A DNA stretch of 64,000 nt. Source: Pseudohongiella spirulinae. Lineage in GTDB: Bacteria; Pseudomonadota; Gammaproteobacteria; Pseudomonadales; Pseudohongiellaceae. The notes under the pieces were generated by a model. That model was not told the origin of the DNA. It was given only the letters and a program-made list of their open reading frames with translations, and searched no databases. Below are positions 54,819-63,243 of the stretch, in pieces (the stretch's first letter is position 1; every line of letters begins with the position of its first letter). Location of the stretch: the NCBI RefSeq assembly GCF_001444425.1, contig NZ_CP013189.1, positions 3,100,001-3,164,000 on the forward strand. The letters are read 5' to 3'. The translations under genes and the position numbers were made by a program.

Positions 54819-56006
54819 CTATAGCGAAGCACTGACTGCGCTAAAGAAGGCATCTCTGTGCGCGGCAAAACTCGCCCCTGTCGCCTGCGGCCAGGCACCC
54901 TGCACAACGATCGTCAGATTCTCCTGCGGATTGAAGTAGATACCCTGCCCGAAAATACCACTGGCGCGAAATGTACCATCGCCATTCAGCCACCATAAAT
55001 AGCCATAGTTGTCGCTGCCTGGCGACGGTGCAATCGACTCACTTATCCAACCTTCCGGAACAACGCGTGTACCATCATGCAGCACACCATCATTCAGTAC
55101 CAGTAAGGCCAGTCGCCCCCAATCCCTCAGGGTTGGTGCAATACAGCATCCACCAAGCTCCCCGCCGTTCGGGCCGTGGCTGATCCAGGTGGCATCCGCC
55201 TCCATACCCCAGGGTTTCCAGATTTTTTCGCTCAGATACGCGGCCAGGTTATTGCCAATCGCAGCCCTGACAATGGCACCAGCCAGATTGGTCTCGCCCG
55301 TATTGTAGTTGAACCGCTCGCCAGGCGTTGCCACGCGCGGCTTGGAACCCATAAAACGCATGAGTTCCAGCATATCATTGGGCGAAGTCGCCACATCTGA
55401 GTTAGGGTCGGCGTAGTCCTCGTTCCAGTCAGTACCAGATGCCATCTGCAGGACGTGTTTGATGGTCACGCCATCGTAAGATGAACCTTTCAACTGCGGC
55501 AGATAGTCGGTGACTGGATCCTCGATACTGTTGATGTAGCCATCATGCAACGCCGCTCCAGTCAGCAGGGACACAATGGACTTGGTCATGGAGAACGACA
55601 CCCATCGGGTGCGCTCGGTATTACCCAGGCCATATCGTTCAAGCAGGACTTTTCCATCTTTCAGTACCAGCACGCCGCCAACATGGTTATGACGCATATA
55701 GTCATCGAACGTAAACTGCTGGCCCGCCACTTCATATTGCAATGACGAGAAATCCCGCTCATCGCGTGGCAACTCCATCACGCTATCGCCCCGCTGAATG
55801 TGGCGCACCGGACTAAGCAGATGGGTATTGCGAAATCCGGCTATCTGTTGATCATCGCGCCAGAACAGGATGCTGCCGCCAGTTGGTAAATTGGCAGCAT
55901 CCTGAGCCGGATCCAGCCAACGAGCATCATTGCCGGTCTGCGCCAGGCTTGAACAGGAATAGGCAAAGACACCAGAAACCAGCATTACCGCAAGCAGTCT
56001 TTTCAT
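54819..56006 (-). CDS. Serine hydrolase, NylB-like (beta-lactamase fold)
   Basis: The 395-residue exported protein (signal LLAVMLVSGVFAYSCSSLAQ) has SMTKSIVSLL (nucleophile SxxK), a catalytic Tyr in FNYNTGETNL, and the WNEDYADPNSDV segment typical of 6-aminohexanoate-dimer-hydrolase-like enzymes. A cysteine pair GGCCIAP precedes the last part. Such enzymes cleave esters or small amides; nylon oligomer hydrolysis is only one laboratory-recognised activity and should not be assumed. GGAGAG lies 6 bases before the ATG at 56006. A lipobox is possible but not convincing (AYSCSS). Confidence 0.85.
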   Translation of the reverse strand: MKRLLAVMLVSGVFAYSCSSLAQTGNDARWLDPAQDAANLPTGGSILFWRDDQQIAGFRNTHLLSPVRHIQRGDSVMELPRDERDFSSLQYEVAGQQFTFDDYMRHNHVGGVLVLKDGKVLLERYGLGNTERTRWVSFSMTKSIVSLLTGAALHDGYINSIEDPVTDYLPQLKGSSYDGVTIKHVLQMASGTDWNEDYADPNSDVATSPNDMLELMRFMGSKPRVATPGERFNYNTGETNLAGAIVRAAIGNNLAAYLSEKIWKPWGMEADATWISHGPNGGELGGCCIAPTLRDWGRLALLVLNDGVLHDGTRVVPEGWISESIAPSPGSDNYGYLWWLNGDGTFRASGIFGQGIYFNPQENLTIVVQGAWPQATGASFAAHRDAFFSAVSASL

Positions 56007-56087
56007 TGTCATCTCTCCGCGACTAGAATGGTCCGTGTGACAGGCAATTTAGCCCAATAGTCATCCCGATCGCAATCAACAGCGTAA

Positions 56088-56927
56088 ATGCCGACCAACA
56101 CTGAGCCGACACAGTCGATAGCTATGCCAGAGACACTTGCCAGATTCATCGCCGAACATGCACCTGTCGCCGTCCTGACCGGGGCTGGCATCAGCACAGC
56201 ATCAGGCATCCCGGATTACCGCGACCACAATGGCAACTGGAAGCGCAAGCAACCCGTTCAGCATCAGGATTTCATGGGCAGCGCTACCGCGCGTCAACGC
56301 TACTGGGCGCGTAGTCTGTATGGTTTTCCGATCATGATGAAGGCCGCACCCAACCCCTCGCACCATGTGTTGTCGCAACTGGAGCAGGTCGGTCTGGTCA
56401 GCCGCATCATTACCCAGAATGTCGATCGTCTGCATCAGAAAGCCGGCAGTCGGACGGCGATCGATCTGCACGGTCGTGCCGACGAGGTTATCTGCATGAG
56501 CTGTGGTTTGCGCCGGGAAAGACGCCTTATGCACGAATTGTGCGCTTTGCTGAATCCGGCTTACACATCGCTGAGTGCGGAAGCTGCACCGGATGGTGAC
56601 GCCGACCTGGAAGCCGATTTCAGTCATTTTCAGGTACCGGCCTGCCCTGACTGCGGCGGCATCATGAAGCCCGATGTGGTGTTTTTTGGTGACAATGTGC
56701 CACGACCACGTGTCGACGAGTGCTTTGACACGATTAATCAAAGCGGCGCGCTGCTGGTGATCGGTTCGTCCCTGATGGTCTATTCAGGCTTTCGATTCGC
56801 ACGTCATATACATCAGCAAAACAAGCCATTGGCCATACTCACCCGCGGCAAAACCCGCGCGGATGAGCTGGCCAGTCTCAAGCTGGACGCCGATATCGTA
56901 ACAACTCTCTCAGCGCTGAGCCGGTGA
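56088..56927 (+). CDS. Sirtuin family NAD-dependent protein deacylase
   Basis: The 279-residue enzyme has the NAD site VLTGAGISTASGIPDYRD, the TQNVDRLHQKAG catalytic-loop motif, HG in DLHGRADEV (catalytic His) and a zinc site from CMSCG and CPDCG. GSSLMVYSGFR closes the fold. The GISTASGIPDYR form and a 279-residue length match class II (SIRT4-like) bacterial sirtuins, which may act as deacylases or lipoamidases. An ATG at 56124 is an alternative start with the same domain intact. Its last 18 bases overlap the convergent lipoprotein gene. Confidence 0.92.
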   Translation: MPTNTEPTQSIAMPETLARFIAEHAPVAVLTGAGISTASGIPDYRDHNGNWKRKQPVQHQDFMGSATARQRYWARSLYGFPIMMKAAPNPSHHVLSQLEQVGLVSRIITQNVDRLHQKAGSRTAIDLHGRADEVICMSCGLRRERRLMHELCALLNPAYTSLSAEAAPDGDADLEADFSHFQVPACPDCGGIMKPDVVFFGDNVPRPRVDECFDTINQSGALLVIGSSLMVYSGFRFARHIHQQNKPLAILTRGKTRADELASLKLDADIVTTLSALSR

Positions 56928-58097
56928 GACAGGCGCTACACTGCAGTCCTCACACATGACATTGGTGACCGGAATGTTATTGATCAAGCCGGCCAGCCAA
57001 TCCACAAACCGCACGCCATCAACGACATAGGTATAAACCTCCGGACGCAACAGGATGGTGTGCATATCGCCGCCAGCCACATAGAAGCGAAAGTCCGGAA
57101 TGGCCTCACTGATCTCCATCAGGTTTTCCGACAGTAGCGGCTGAAGAGATTCGGTCGGAGTGCCACCAAGCGCCAGAAACTGCTTCTGGGTTTCGTCTTC
57201 GGCATTGTCATAAGAAGCAAAACGGATAGTGGGGTTGGCCTGCGCTGCTCCCAGGTACAGGTGGTGGAAGCTGAATGTATCTGCGGGCACTGTCTCAATG
57301 AAAGACAGGTCGCTCACCACATCATCCAGATTCCAGACATCGTAGGGATTGAAGTTGGCAAATCCACGATAACCGCCGGACGCATCGCCCAACTGCACAA
57401 CATCAGCATTGGGATACTGCTCAGCCAGCTTCACCGCATAAAATGGCGATGGGATGGAACCCGCGCTGGAACCGGTCACAAACACAGTCTGAGGGTCAAA
57501 GAGATGGCCATAGGTCCAGTCAAGTGCGGCTTTGGCATTGGCCCATCCGCTGTGGCGAATGTGCAGATCATGCGCGGCGTGATCATCAAAGGCCGGCATC
57601 TGGTAATGCTGTTCAGAGTCACCCAGGTGCACATCAGCGGAGCAGTAGGGCACATAGACCATGGTGAAGTCGGCGACCGGGTTGGTCACCTGATCGAACG
57701 CCAGGATGCCATGGGCACGGGACGGATCCGTGTTGCTCAAGTTAACCTGATAGCTGGGCTGGATATCGGGATCGCAGTTGCCCCCTTCCCAACAGGCGCC
57801 ACCGCCCTCCAGATAGAACATCAGTTTATGCGGGTCGCCCTGTTTAACATAGAAGCGAAATTCAGACCCGTCCGAACAAATCGTGTCGCCACCCGGTGCA
57901 ATGGCATTCCAGCCAGCCATCAGGCCACTGAAATCGGCCGGCTCTGCAGGCTGCGCAACAGCCTGCGAGGTCTGTGTTGGCTGCGTTGATGCACTGTCTA
58001 CCGGGGCGGGTGCCTCACCGCAGGCTGCCAGCATAATTGTCACCAGGAGCAATCCCAGCGGTCGCAAAAGTGTCATTTTTATCCAGCTATCTCGCAT
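56910..58097 (-). CDS. Pectin-acetylesterase-like lipoprotein
   Basis: The 395-residue protein has a lipobox (VTIMLAACGE) and a low-complexity Ala/Pro/Thr linker. The main domain resembles the plant-type pectinacetylesterase family (PF03283): CSDGSEFRFYVKQGDPHKLM, FYLEGGGACWEGGNC, YCSADVHLGD and FVTGSSAGSIPSP, where the Ser is the nucleophile of the alpha/beta-hydrolase. Bacterial relatives are not known to act on pectin; the substrate is uncertain. The ATG at 58097 has AGGTGG 5 bases upstream, preferred over a GTG at 58106. Cysteines in the GGGACW and GGNCD segments are family features. Confidence 0.82.
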   Translation of the reverse strand: MRDSWIKMTLLRPLGLLLVTIMLAACGEAPAPVDSASTQPTQTSQAVAQPAEPADFSGLMAGWNAIAPGGDTICSDGSEFRFYVKQGDPHKLMFYLEGGGACWEGGNCDPDIQPSYQVNLSNTDPSRAHGILAFDQVTNPVADFTMVYVPYCSADVHLGDSEQHYQMPAFDDHAAHDLHIRHSGWANAKAALDWTYGHLFDPQTVFVTGSSAGSIPSPFYAVKLAEQYPNADVVQLGDASGGYRGFANFNPYDVWNLDDVVSDLSFIETVPADTFSFHHLYLGAAQANPTIRFASYDNAEDETQKQFLALGGTPTESLQPLLSENLMEISEAIPDFRFYVAGGDMHTILLRPEVYTYVVDGVRFVDWLAGLINNIPVTNVMCEDCSVAPVSPAQR

Positions 58098-58223
58098 CGT
58101 AACCACCTGTTTTTATGCTTGTATTCGGAAAAGTTGTAACGCGTTCATTTTTCTCTTACGATCAGACCCCGGAACTGTATCACAGTCGTCTGTAAATTAG
58201 TTGTCGATAACTCAGGATCTACA

Positions 58224-58544
58224 ATGGCAAAGATTACCTACATTGAATTCAATGGCACCGAGCATGTGATTGACGTTGGCAGCGGCGAGAACGTGATGAC
58301 TGCCGCCATCAAAAATATGGTACCGGGCATAGACGCCGACTGTGGGGGCGCCTGCTCCTGCGGCACCTGTCACGTCTTTGTGGATGAGCCATGGCTGGAC
58401 AAAGTCGGCCCGCCCGGCGAATTTGAGGAACCCATGCTGGACCTGAATCCTGACCGGGCTGCCAACTCCCGACTGTCCTGCCAGATTGAAGTAACAGAAG
58501 CACTCGACGGGCTGATCGTCCGAATCCCGGAATTTCAATTCTAA
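58224..58544 (+). CDS. 2Fe-2S ferredoxin (adrenodoxin type)
   Basis: The 106-residue protein has the four iron-sulfur cysteines: three in [15 protein letters not shown] (spacing C-x5-C-x2-C when the first, third and fourth Cys are used) and one in [16 protein letters not shown] and RLSCQ match ferredoxins that feed electrons to P450s. It lies 12 bases upstream of the CYP153 gene and is surely its partner. AGGAT precedes the ATG. No ferredoxin reductase gene is adjacent. One additional cysteine within the cluster loop is common in this type. Confidence 0.93.
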   Translation: MAKITYIEFNGTEHVIDVGSGENVMTAAIKNMVPGIDADCGGACSCGTCHVFVDEPWLDKVGPPGEFEEPMLDLNPDRAANSRLSCQIEVTEALDGLIVRIPEFQF

Positions 58545-58556
58545 CAGGAGCACGAT

Positions 58557-59822
58557 ATGGACAGCGCAACAGCCACATCCGGATCGCCGCCCAAAACACG
58601 CAGCCTGGTTGGTCGCGATCCCTGGACCACCCCGCTGGACGAAATTGATCTGGCACACCCCGGCATCTGGCAGGCCAACGAATTTCTGCCCTTTCTGGAC
58701 CGGCTGCGCCGGGATGACCCCGTGCATTACTGCGCCCACTCGGCAGTCGGCCCGTATTGGTCGGTTATGAAGTATCAGGACATTATGGCGGTGGAGGCCA
58801 ACACGGCCGTGTTCAGCTCCGAGCCCACCATTGGTATCGTTGATGTGCTGCCGGAATATACGCTGCCAATGTTTATCGCCATGGATCCGCCCAAGCACGA
58901 TGAACAACGTAAAACCGTGCAGGGTGTCGTGGCGCCAGCCAACCTGAAAAATCTGGAAGGCCTGATACGCCGTCGTGTCTGCACCATCCTGGACAATCTG
59001 CCGCTGGATGAGGAATTCAACTGGGTCGATCGCGTCTCCCGCGAACTGACCACCCAGATGCTGGCAACGCTGTTCGACTTTCCGTTTGAGGACAGACACA
59101 AACTGACCTACTGGTCAGACGTCGCCACGGCTATTCCCGGCGCCGGTCTGATCGACAGCTATGAAGAAAGCCTGGTGATTCTCAAGGAATGCCTGTCCTA
59201 CTTCAGCCGACTGTGGCAGGAGCGCGCCAGTAAGCCACCAGGCAACGACCTGATTTCCATGCTCGCGCATGGTCCAGCCACTCGCAATATGCCGCCCATG
59301 GAGTTTCTGGGCAACCTGATACTGTTAATTGTGGGTGGCAACGACACCACCCGCAACTCCATCAGTGGTGGCGTGTTGGCACTGAATGAAAACCCGGATG
59401 AATACCAAAAGCTGCGCGACAACCCCGCGCTCATTCCCTCAATGGTTTCAGAGATTGTGCGCTGGCAGACTCCGCTGGCCTATATGCGCCGCACCGCCAC
59501 GCAGGACTCCGAGCTGGGCGGCAAAACCATTCGCAAAGGCGATAAAGTATTGTTGTGGTATGCCTCGGCCAACCGCGATGAAGACGCCATAGAACACGCC
59601 GACCGTTTCTGGATTGACCGGCCGCGGGTCCGCCAGCATCTGTCCTTCGGCACCGGTATCCACCGCTGCATGGGCAACCGCCTTGCTGAAATGCAGCTAC
59701 GCATTCTGTGGGAAGAGATCCTGCCGCGCTTTCACAAAGTTGAAGTCACTGGCGAGCCCAAACGCATCTACTCCAGCTTCGTGAAGGGCTATACTGAGCT
59801 GCCGGTGCGCCTGATCAAGTAA
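58557..59822 (+). CDS. Cytochrome P450, CYP153 family (terminal alkane/fatty-acid hydroxylase)
   Basis: The 421-residue soluble P450 shows strong CYP153 features: MFIAMDPPKHDEQRKTVQGV, LLIVGGNDTTRNSISGG in the I helix, MVSEIVRWQTPLAYMRRTA (ExxR-like region) and the heme loop HLSFGTGIHRCMGNRLAEMQ with Cys about 370. CYP153 enzymes insert oxygen at the terminal carbon of medium-chain alkanes or fatty acids. Electrons would come from the ferredoxin just upstream. AGGAG precedes the ATG. Its TAA is the first part of the palindromic element that follows. Which chain lengths are used is not predictable. Confidence 0.94.
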   Translation: MDSATATSGSPPKTRSLVGRDPWTTPLDEIDLAHPGIWQANEFLPFLDRLRRDDPVHYCAHSAVGPYWSVMKYQDIMAVEANTAVFSSEPTIGIVDVLPEYTLPMFIAMDPPKHDEQRKTVQGVVAPANLKNLEGLIRRRVCTILDNLPLDEEFNWVDRVSRELTTQMLATLFDFPFEDRHKLTYWSDVATAIPGAGLIDSYEESLVILKECLSYFSRLWQERASKPPGNDLISMLAHGPATRNMPPMEFLGNLILLIVGGNDTTRNSISGGVLALNENPDEYQKLRDNPALIPSMVSEIVRWQTPLAYMRRTATQDSELGGKTIRKGDKVLLWYASANRDEDAIEHADRFWIDRPRVRQHLSFGTGIHRCMGNRLAEMQLRILWEEILPRFHKVEVTGEPKRIYSSFVKGYTELPVRLIK

Positions 59823-60132
59823 CGCTGGGGACGGAGGCGGTCTACGTCCCCATTGATTGCTTCGTTCTGGAGCGGGCTGGGAGAGGGTGGTAGCGACGGG
59901 AACCGGCCATCTTTTTTCCCCGGCCACCCGGCGGGGGGGGAACTCGACCTCGCGGCTTTGCCGCTCGGGACTCGAACAGTCCCGCCCGCTTTTCGGGTGG
60001 CCGGGAAAAAAAGAAAACATGGCCTGAAAGGTTCCCGTCGCTACCACCCTCTCCCAGCCCTGGTGCCAATCGTCTAGCCCTGGGGACGTAGACCGCCTCC
60101 GTCCCCCGCGCCACAACCGCGCCCCCAGCGTT
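59821..60132. repeat. 312-bp palindromic repeat element
   Basis: The whole gap between two convergent genes is an imperfect palindrome. AACGCTGGGG (59821-59830) pairs with CCCCAGCGTT (60123-60132). A 25-base core (59827-59851, starts GGGGACGGAGG, ends TCTACGTCCCC) has its perfect inverted copy at 60082-60106. A 31-base arm (59874-59904, starts GGGCTGGGAG, ends ACGGGAACC) matches 60030-60060 perfectly. TTTTTTCCCCGGCCACCC (59912-59929) matches 59995-60012 with one mismatch. The centre holds a GCGGCTTTGCCGC hairpin. There is no coding frame for a transposase. It is MITE- or REP-like and could also terminate both genes. Confidence 0.85.
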
Positions 60133-61027
60133 ACAGGGCTTGATACTCTTCTGGCGTCAAAGGCAGGTAGCCTGTGTTGTGGACCCATTGAGGAAGTCGC
60201 TGCAAGAAATGCTGCAGAAATAGCTGCATGACATGGTATTTGTCGCCATCTGATTCTGCGTAGCGACGCACGTATATAAACAGGGGCCTGGTGAGCGGTA
60301 TGTATTCTCCGGCGCGCACGGTTTCCAGGCTTGGAAAAACAGCACCATTGCCGCCATCAACTGCCAATAACCGGAGCTCCTCCCAGTGCCGATGATACGC
60401 GCCCAGACCAAAGAACCCGATGCTACCCGGGTCGTCAGCAATCCCGGCCGCCAAAAATTCTTCGTCCTCGCTTGCGACATAATCCTGGCGGCTGCTTCGT
60501 AATGCACCCAATTGTTCGGTGAAAAAATCGTAAGTCCCCGAGTCCTGTCCCCGCCCGTAAAGATTCAACTCCGTGTCCGGCCATTGAGGATCAATCTGCT
60601 GCCAGGATCTGATCACACCTTCGCTGGAAGGTGCCCACATCGTCTGTAACTGAGAAATCGTTACACCATCAACCCAGGTGTTGCGCCTATGTGTGACGAT
60701 TGCCACGGCATCAAGAGCAATCTGATATCTGTCGAACGCTATCCCACTGGCATGGCATGCGTCGATCTCCTGAGTATTGATAGGCCGCGAGGCCGCGTTA
60801 ATATCTGTCTGCCCGGCACAAAAATCCAGGAACCCAGCGGTTGTCCCGGAAAAATCGACCTGGACAGCGTATTCGGGATGCTCGGTCTCAAACAGATCGG
60901 CACCATAGGAGACTATCGGGAATACCGTACTGGAACCATCGATGACGATATCCGCATCACCTTCACGGGAATCCGACGAGCAGGCTGCCAACACCAAAAT
61001 GATCATTGATAACATCACTTTGTACAT
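60131..61027 (-). CDS. PstS-like phosphate-binding lipoprotein
   Basis: The roughly 298-residue protein has a lipobox (MIILVLAACSSD). It has the phosphate-binding-protein pattern IVIDGSSTVFPIVSYGADLF near the start, FSGTTAGFLDFCAGQTDINAASRP in the middle (in part) and YGRGQDSGTYDFFTEQL, as in PstS/PtsS. A SphX-like or sensing role is also possible, since no pstCAB genes are near. It follows the small coiled-coil gene by 2 bases. GGGGGATC precedes the ATG at 61027. Its stop overlaps the outer edge of the palindromic element. Confidence 0.87.
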   Translation of the reverse strand: MYKVMLSMIILVLAACSSDSREGDADIVIDGSSTVFPIVSYGADLFETEHPEYAVQVDFSGTTAGFLDFCAGQTDINAASRPINTQEIDACHASGIAFDRYQIALDAVAIVTHRRNTWVDGVTISQLQTMWAPSSEGVIRSWQQIDPQWPDTELNLYGRGQDSGTYDFFTEQLGALRSSRQDYVASEDEEFLAAGIADDPGSIGFFGLGAYHRHWEELRLLAVDGGNGAVFPSLETVRAGEYIPLTRPLFIYVRRYAESDGDKYHVMQLFLQHFLQRLPQWVHNTGYLPLTPEEYQAL

Positions 61028-61029
61028 GA

Positions 61030-61254
61030 TCAGCGATCCCCCGCCTGGCCTGACCACTCTTCCTTCAAGGTCTGCCAGAACGTTTTCAGGTTATGGAACT
61101 TATCTTCAACCAATATAAATTGCGCATCCAGGTGATCGATCGCCTCGTGCTGTTCGCGCTCTATATCCTTATTCAGCTCGGCTTCCAGCCTGCTCAATGC
61201 CTCACGCAATTCAGCGATTCTCTGTTGCTTCTCTTCCTTGCTCAAGTCAGACAT
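61030..61254 (-). CDS. Small charged coiled-coil protein
   Basis: The 74-residue product is mostly Glu, Lys, Arg, Leu and Gln with heptad spacing (KEEKQQRIAELREALSRLEA), ending in a segment with two Trp (KTFWQTLKEEWSG). It has no membrane segment or signal. The start at 61254 has GGGAG 8 bases upstream; a TTG five codons earlier is not supported. It is the middle gene of a three-gene set (Na/Pi symporter, this, PstS-like). I do not know the family; it may be a cytoplasmic partner of the symporter. Confidence 0.7.
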   Translation of the reverse strand: MSDLSKEEKQQRIAELREALSRLEAELNKDIEREQHEAIDHLDAQFILVEDKFHNLKTFWQTLKEEWSGQAGDR

Positions 61255-61280
61255 ATTGATTTCTCCCAAGAATCAGTCCG

Positions 61281-62432
61281 TTAAAAAATCTGGCTGACCG
61301 CAATGGCCGAAAGTGGCAACAAAAAGAACACGCCAAGAATGTAGGCTACAACATACAATTTATTCAGCAATGCCAGTCGTGCCAGATTCTCAGCCATCAG
61401 CAATGGGATGTTACGCAACAGCGGGATTCCGAAAATAACCAGAATCGCCAGAAGATTAAAAAACAGATGAACCAGTGCAATCTGCAACGCCAGTGTGGCC
61501 ATCGGACCGTGGATCGCCGTTGCAGCCAGCAGCGCAGTGATGGTCGTACCGATGTTGGCCCCTAGTGTGAATGGATAGACCTGACGCAAGGAAAATACAC
61601 CATTGCCCGCCAGCGGAACGATCAACGCCGTAGTGGTGGAAGACGACTGCACCAGAACGGTCATGACGGTTCCCGAGGCGATGCCAGCCAATGGCCCTCT
61701 CCCAACTGCGGCATGCATTACATCCTTGGCTTTACCAACCAACAACGTTCGAAGAATACGGCCTATGCGCGAGACAACAAACAGTATCAGGACAATGCCC
61801 AGCACAATCAGCGCCAGGCCCGAAAAGATCCCCGGTAGCCATGAGGTTACCAGGTCCATTGTATTGCCCGCTGGAGCCAAAATCATTTTCATGAAATTGA
61901 AATCGCTGACACTGACACTATTATCAGAAACGAGTATCTGCGCAAAAAATCCAGAGGCGCGCTCCAATGGCTGAAACACTATCTCCAGAGGTAGCAGGAG
62001 AGCAACGGCCAGTAGATTAAAGCTATCGTGCACCGTTGCGGCCGCAAACGCCTTGCGGAATTCATCGCCATTGCGTACATGCCCCAGACTGACCAGTGTG
62101 CTGGTCAACGACGTGCCGATATTGGCTCCCATAGCCATTGGTATGGCTATCGAAATCGGCAGGCCGCCTGCAACCAGGCCGACAATAATCGATGTCACCG
62201 TGCTGGAGCTCTGAATTAAAGCCGTTGCCACGAGACCGACAATAAGCGCCACGAAAGGATTCGAAGCAAAGCTGAACAGGTCACGGGCATTGTCGCCGGT
62301 CGCTGCCTTGAATCCGTCGCCGATCGCACCAACTGCCGCCAGCAGCAGATAAATGAGCAGGAGCACCATCAGCCAGGATTGCCAATGAGATGCTTGCGAC
62401 TGCCTGGATTCAGTTGCAGAAACGGTTTCCAC
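61281..62432 (-). CDS. Na/Pi cotransporter family protein
   Basis: The 383-residue inner-membrane transporter has two inverted repeats, each with the QSSS signature: GLVATALIQSSSTVTSIIVGL and GTVMTVLVQSSSTTTALIVPL, characteristic of the NptA/YjbB family (PF02690). The C-terminal PhoU-like regulatory domain found in many members is missing, as 383 residues end just after the last helix. The start is GTG at 62432 with AGGAG 9 bases before. It is first in the operon with the small coiled-coil and PstS-like genes, so the set handles phosphate uptake or balance. Confidence 0.9.
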   Translation of the reverse strand: METVSATESRQSQASHWQSWLMVLLLIYLLLAAVGAIGDGFKAATGDNARDLFSFASNPFVALIVGLVATALIQSSSTVTSIIVGLVAGGLPISIAIPMAMGANIGTSLTSTLVSLGHVRNGDEFRKAFAAATVHDSFNLLAVALLLPLEIVFQPLERASGFFAQILVSDNSVSVSDFNFMKMILAPAGNTMDLVTSWLPGIFSGLALIVLGIVLILFVVSRIGRILRTLLVGKAKDVMHAAVGRGPLAGIASGTVMTVLVQSSSTTTALIVPLAGNGVFSLRQVYPFTLGANIGTTITALLAATAIHGPMATLALQIALVHLFFNLLAILVIFGIPLLRNIPLLMAENLARLALLNKLYVVAYILGVFFLLPLSAIAVSQIF

Positions 62433-62467
62433 GCCCAGTACTCCTGAAGATCTTATTTAATCTGAGC

Positions 62468-62498
62468 GTGACAGAAAATTGTGACGTTGGTGTGAAAA
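62468..62498 (-). promoter_or_regulatory. Possible PHO-box-like site
   Basis: On the minus strand TTTTCAC-ACCA-ACGTCAC (62498-62481) has the 11-base spacing of a PHO box, with 5 of 7 matches to CTGTCAY in each half. A perfect CTGTCAC half-site follows at 62474-62468 but with 13-base spacing. It lies 36-66 bases upstream of the Na/Pi gene start. Weak match, suggestive context. Confidence 0.3.
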
Positions 62499-62576
62499 CG
62501 GCTGATATCCGAATTCACGAATCTGCAAAAATTGACCTTTATGCTGTCTGACCCTGGTTCCGATCAGGCCTTCAGT

Positions 62577-63243
62577 ATGAAATCACGTCGAGTCTCTTTA
62601 TCGCACCACTCGCTGACCTCCAAACTCATCGCTGGGTTCGCGCTGATCCTGCTTGTTATTCTGGTCCTTATCTCTGTGACACGATTGAGCCTGAGCAATA
62701 TTGACGCCAACGTCGATGCAAACGTCAGCAGCTATCAGACCCTCGACAAAATCAGCACTCTTCTATCCAGCGTACTGACCATCGAGTCCGGTATGCGCGG
62801 CTTTGCACTAACGGGTAATAATATGTACCTGGAGCGGCTGGATGAAGGCTCACTTAAAATAAAAGAGGTGAATGCCTCGCTGTCTGAATCTGACGCGCTG
62901 AATGCGGAGCAGGTGAGTCAGCTGAGTGAGTTTTTCAATATTTATACGGACTGGTTTGCCAATGATATCGAACCCATCATAGGATAGCCGAGGCGCGTGA
63001 CAAAGAGAAAATGGATCGCATGCATGACGTTCTGGACAACATGTACATGCTTGAAATGGGCGGCCGGGATATCCGCCTGCAGGACATGGACATCAGCCAA
63101 AGCAATGCCGTGACAGCTCTGATAGTGTTTGAACTGTTCGCTATTTTCCTTGCCTTGACGGTAGCTGTCGCGCTGTCGCGATCAATAGCCTGCAACAGTT
63201 AGCCAGCAGCCTGCAGCGTCATATCTCTCAGTTCAAACTGTGA
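62577..63243 (+). pseudogene. Decayed methyl-accepting chemotaxis protein (CHASE3 type)
   Basis: The first 137 codons encode a membrane helix (KLIAGFALILLVILVLISVT) and a CHASE3-like sensor with IESGMRGFALTGN. The frame stops at 62985-62987; the next frame continues the same domain (IAEARDKEKMDRM, then GRDIRLQDMDISQSN) and a second helix (FELFAIFLALTVAVAL) to SRSIA. After a second shift near 63190 the last codons read LQQLASSLQRHISQFKL and TGA at 63241. That ending is typical of chemoreceptor C-termini. The HAMP and signalling regions between are gone. So the gene suffered at least one frameshift and a large in-gene deletion. It should be inactive. Confidence 0.75.

Noticed and set aside
58212-59099. 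Long open frame antisense to the ferredoxin and CYP153 genes
   Set aside because: Opposite two clear enzymes; composition mirrors their codons and no domain is seen.
59966-59985. tRNA T-arm-like hairpin (GGGAC stem with a TGTTCGA-type loop on the minus strand)
   Set aside because: There is no acceptor stem, D arm or anticodon arm around it; it is part of the palindromic element.
62468-62487. PHO box made of the two best GTGAC half-sites
   Set aside because: Their spacing is 13 bases instead of 11; only the weaker overlapping pair has correct spacing, listed with low confidence.
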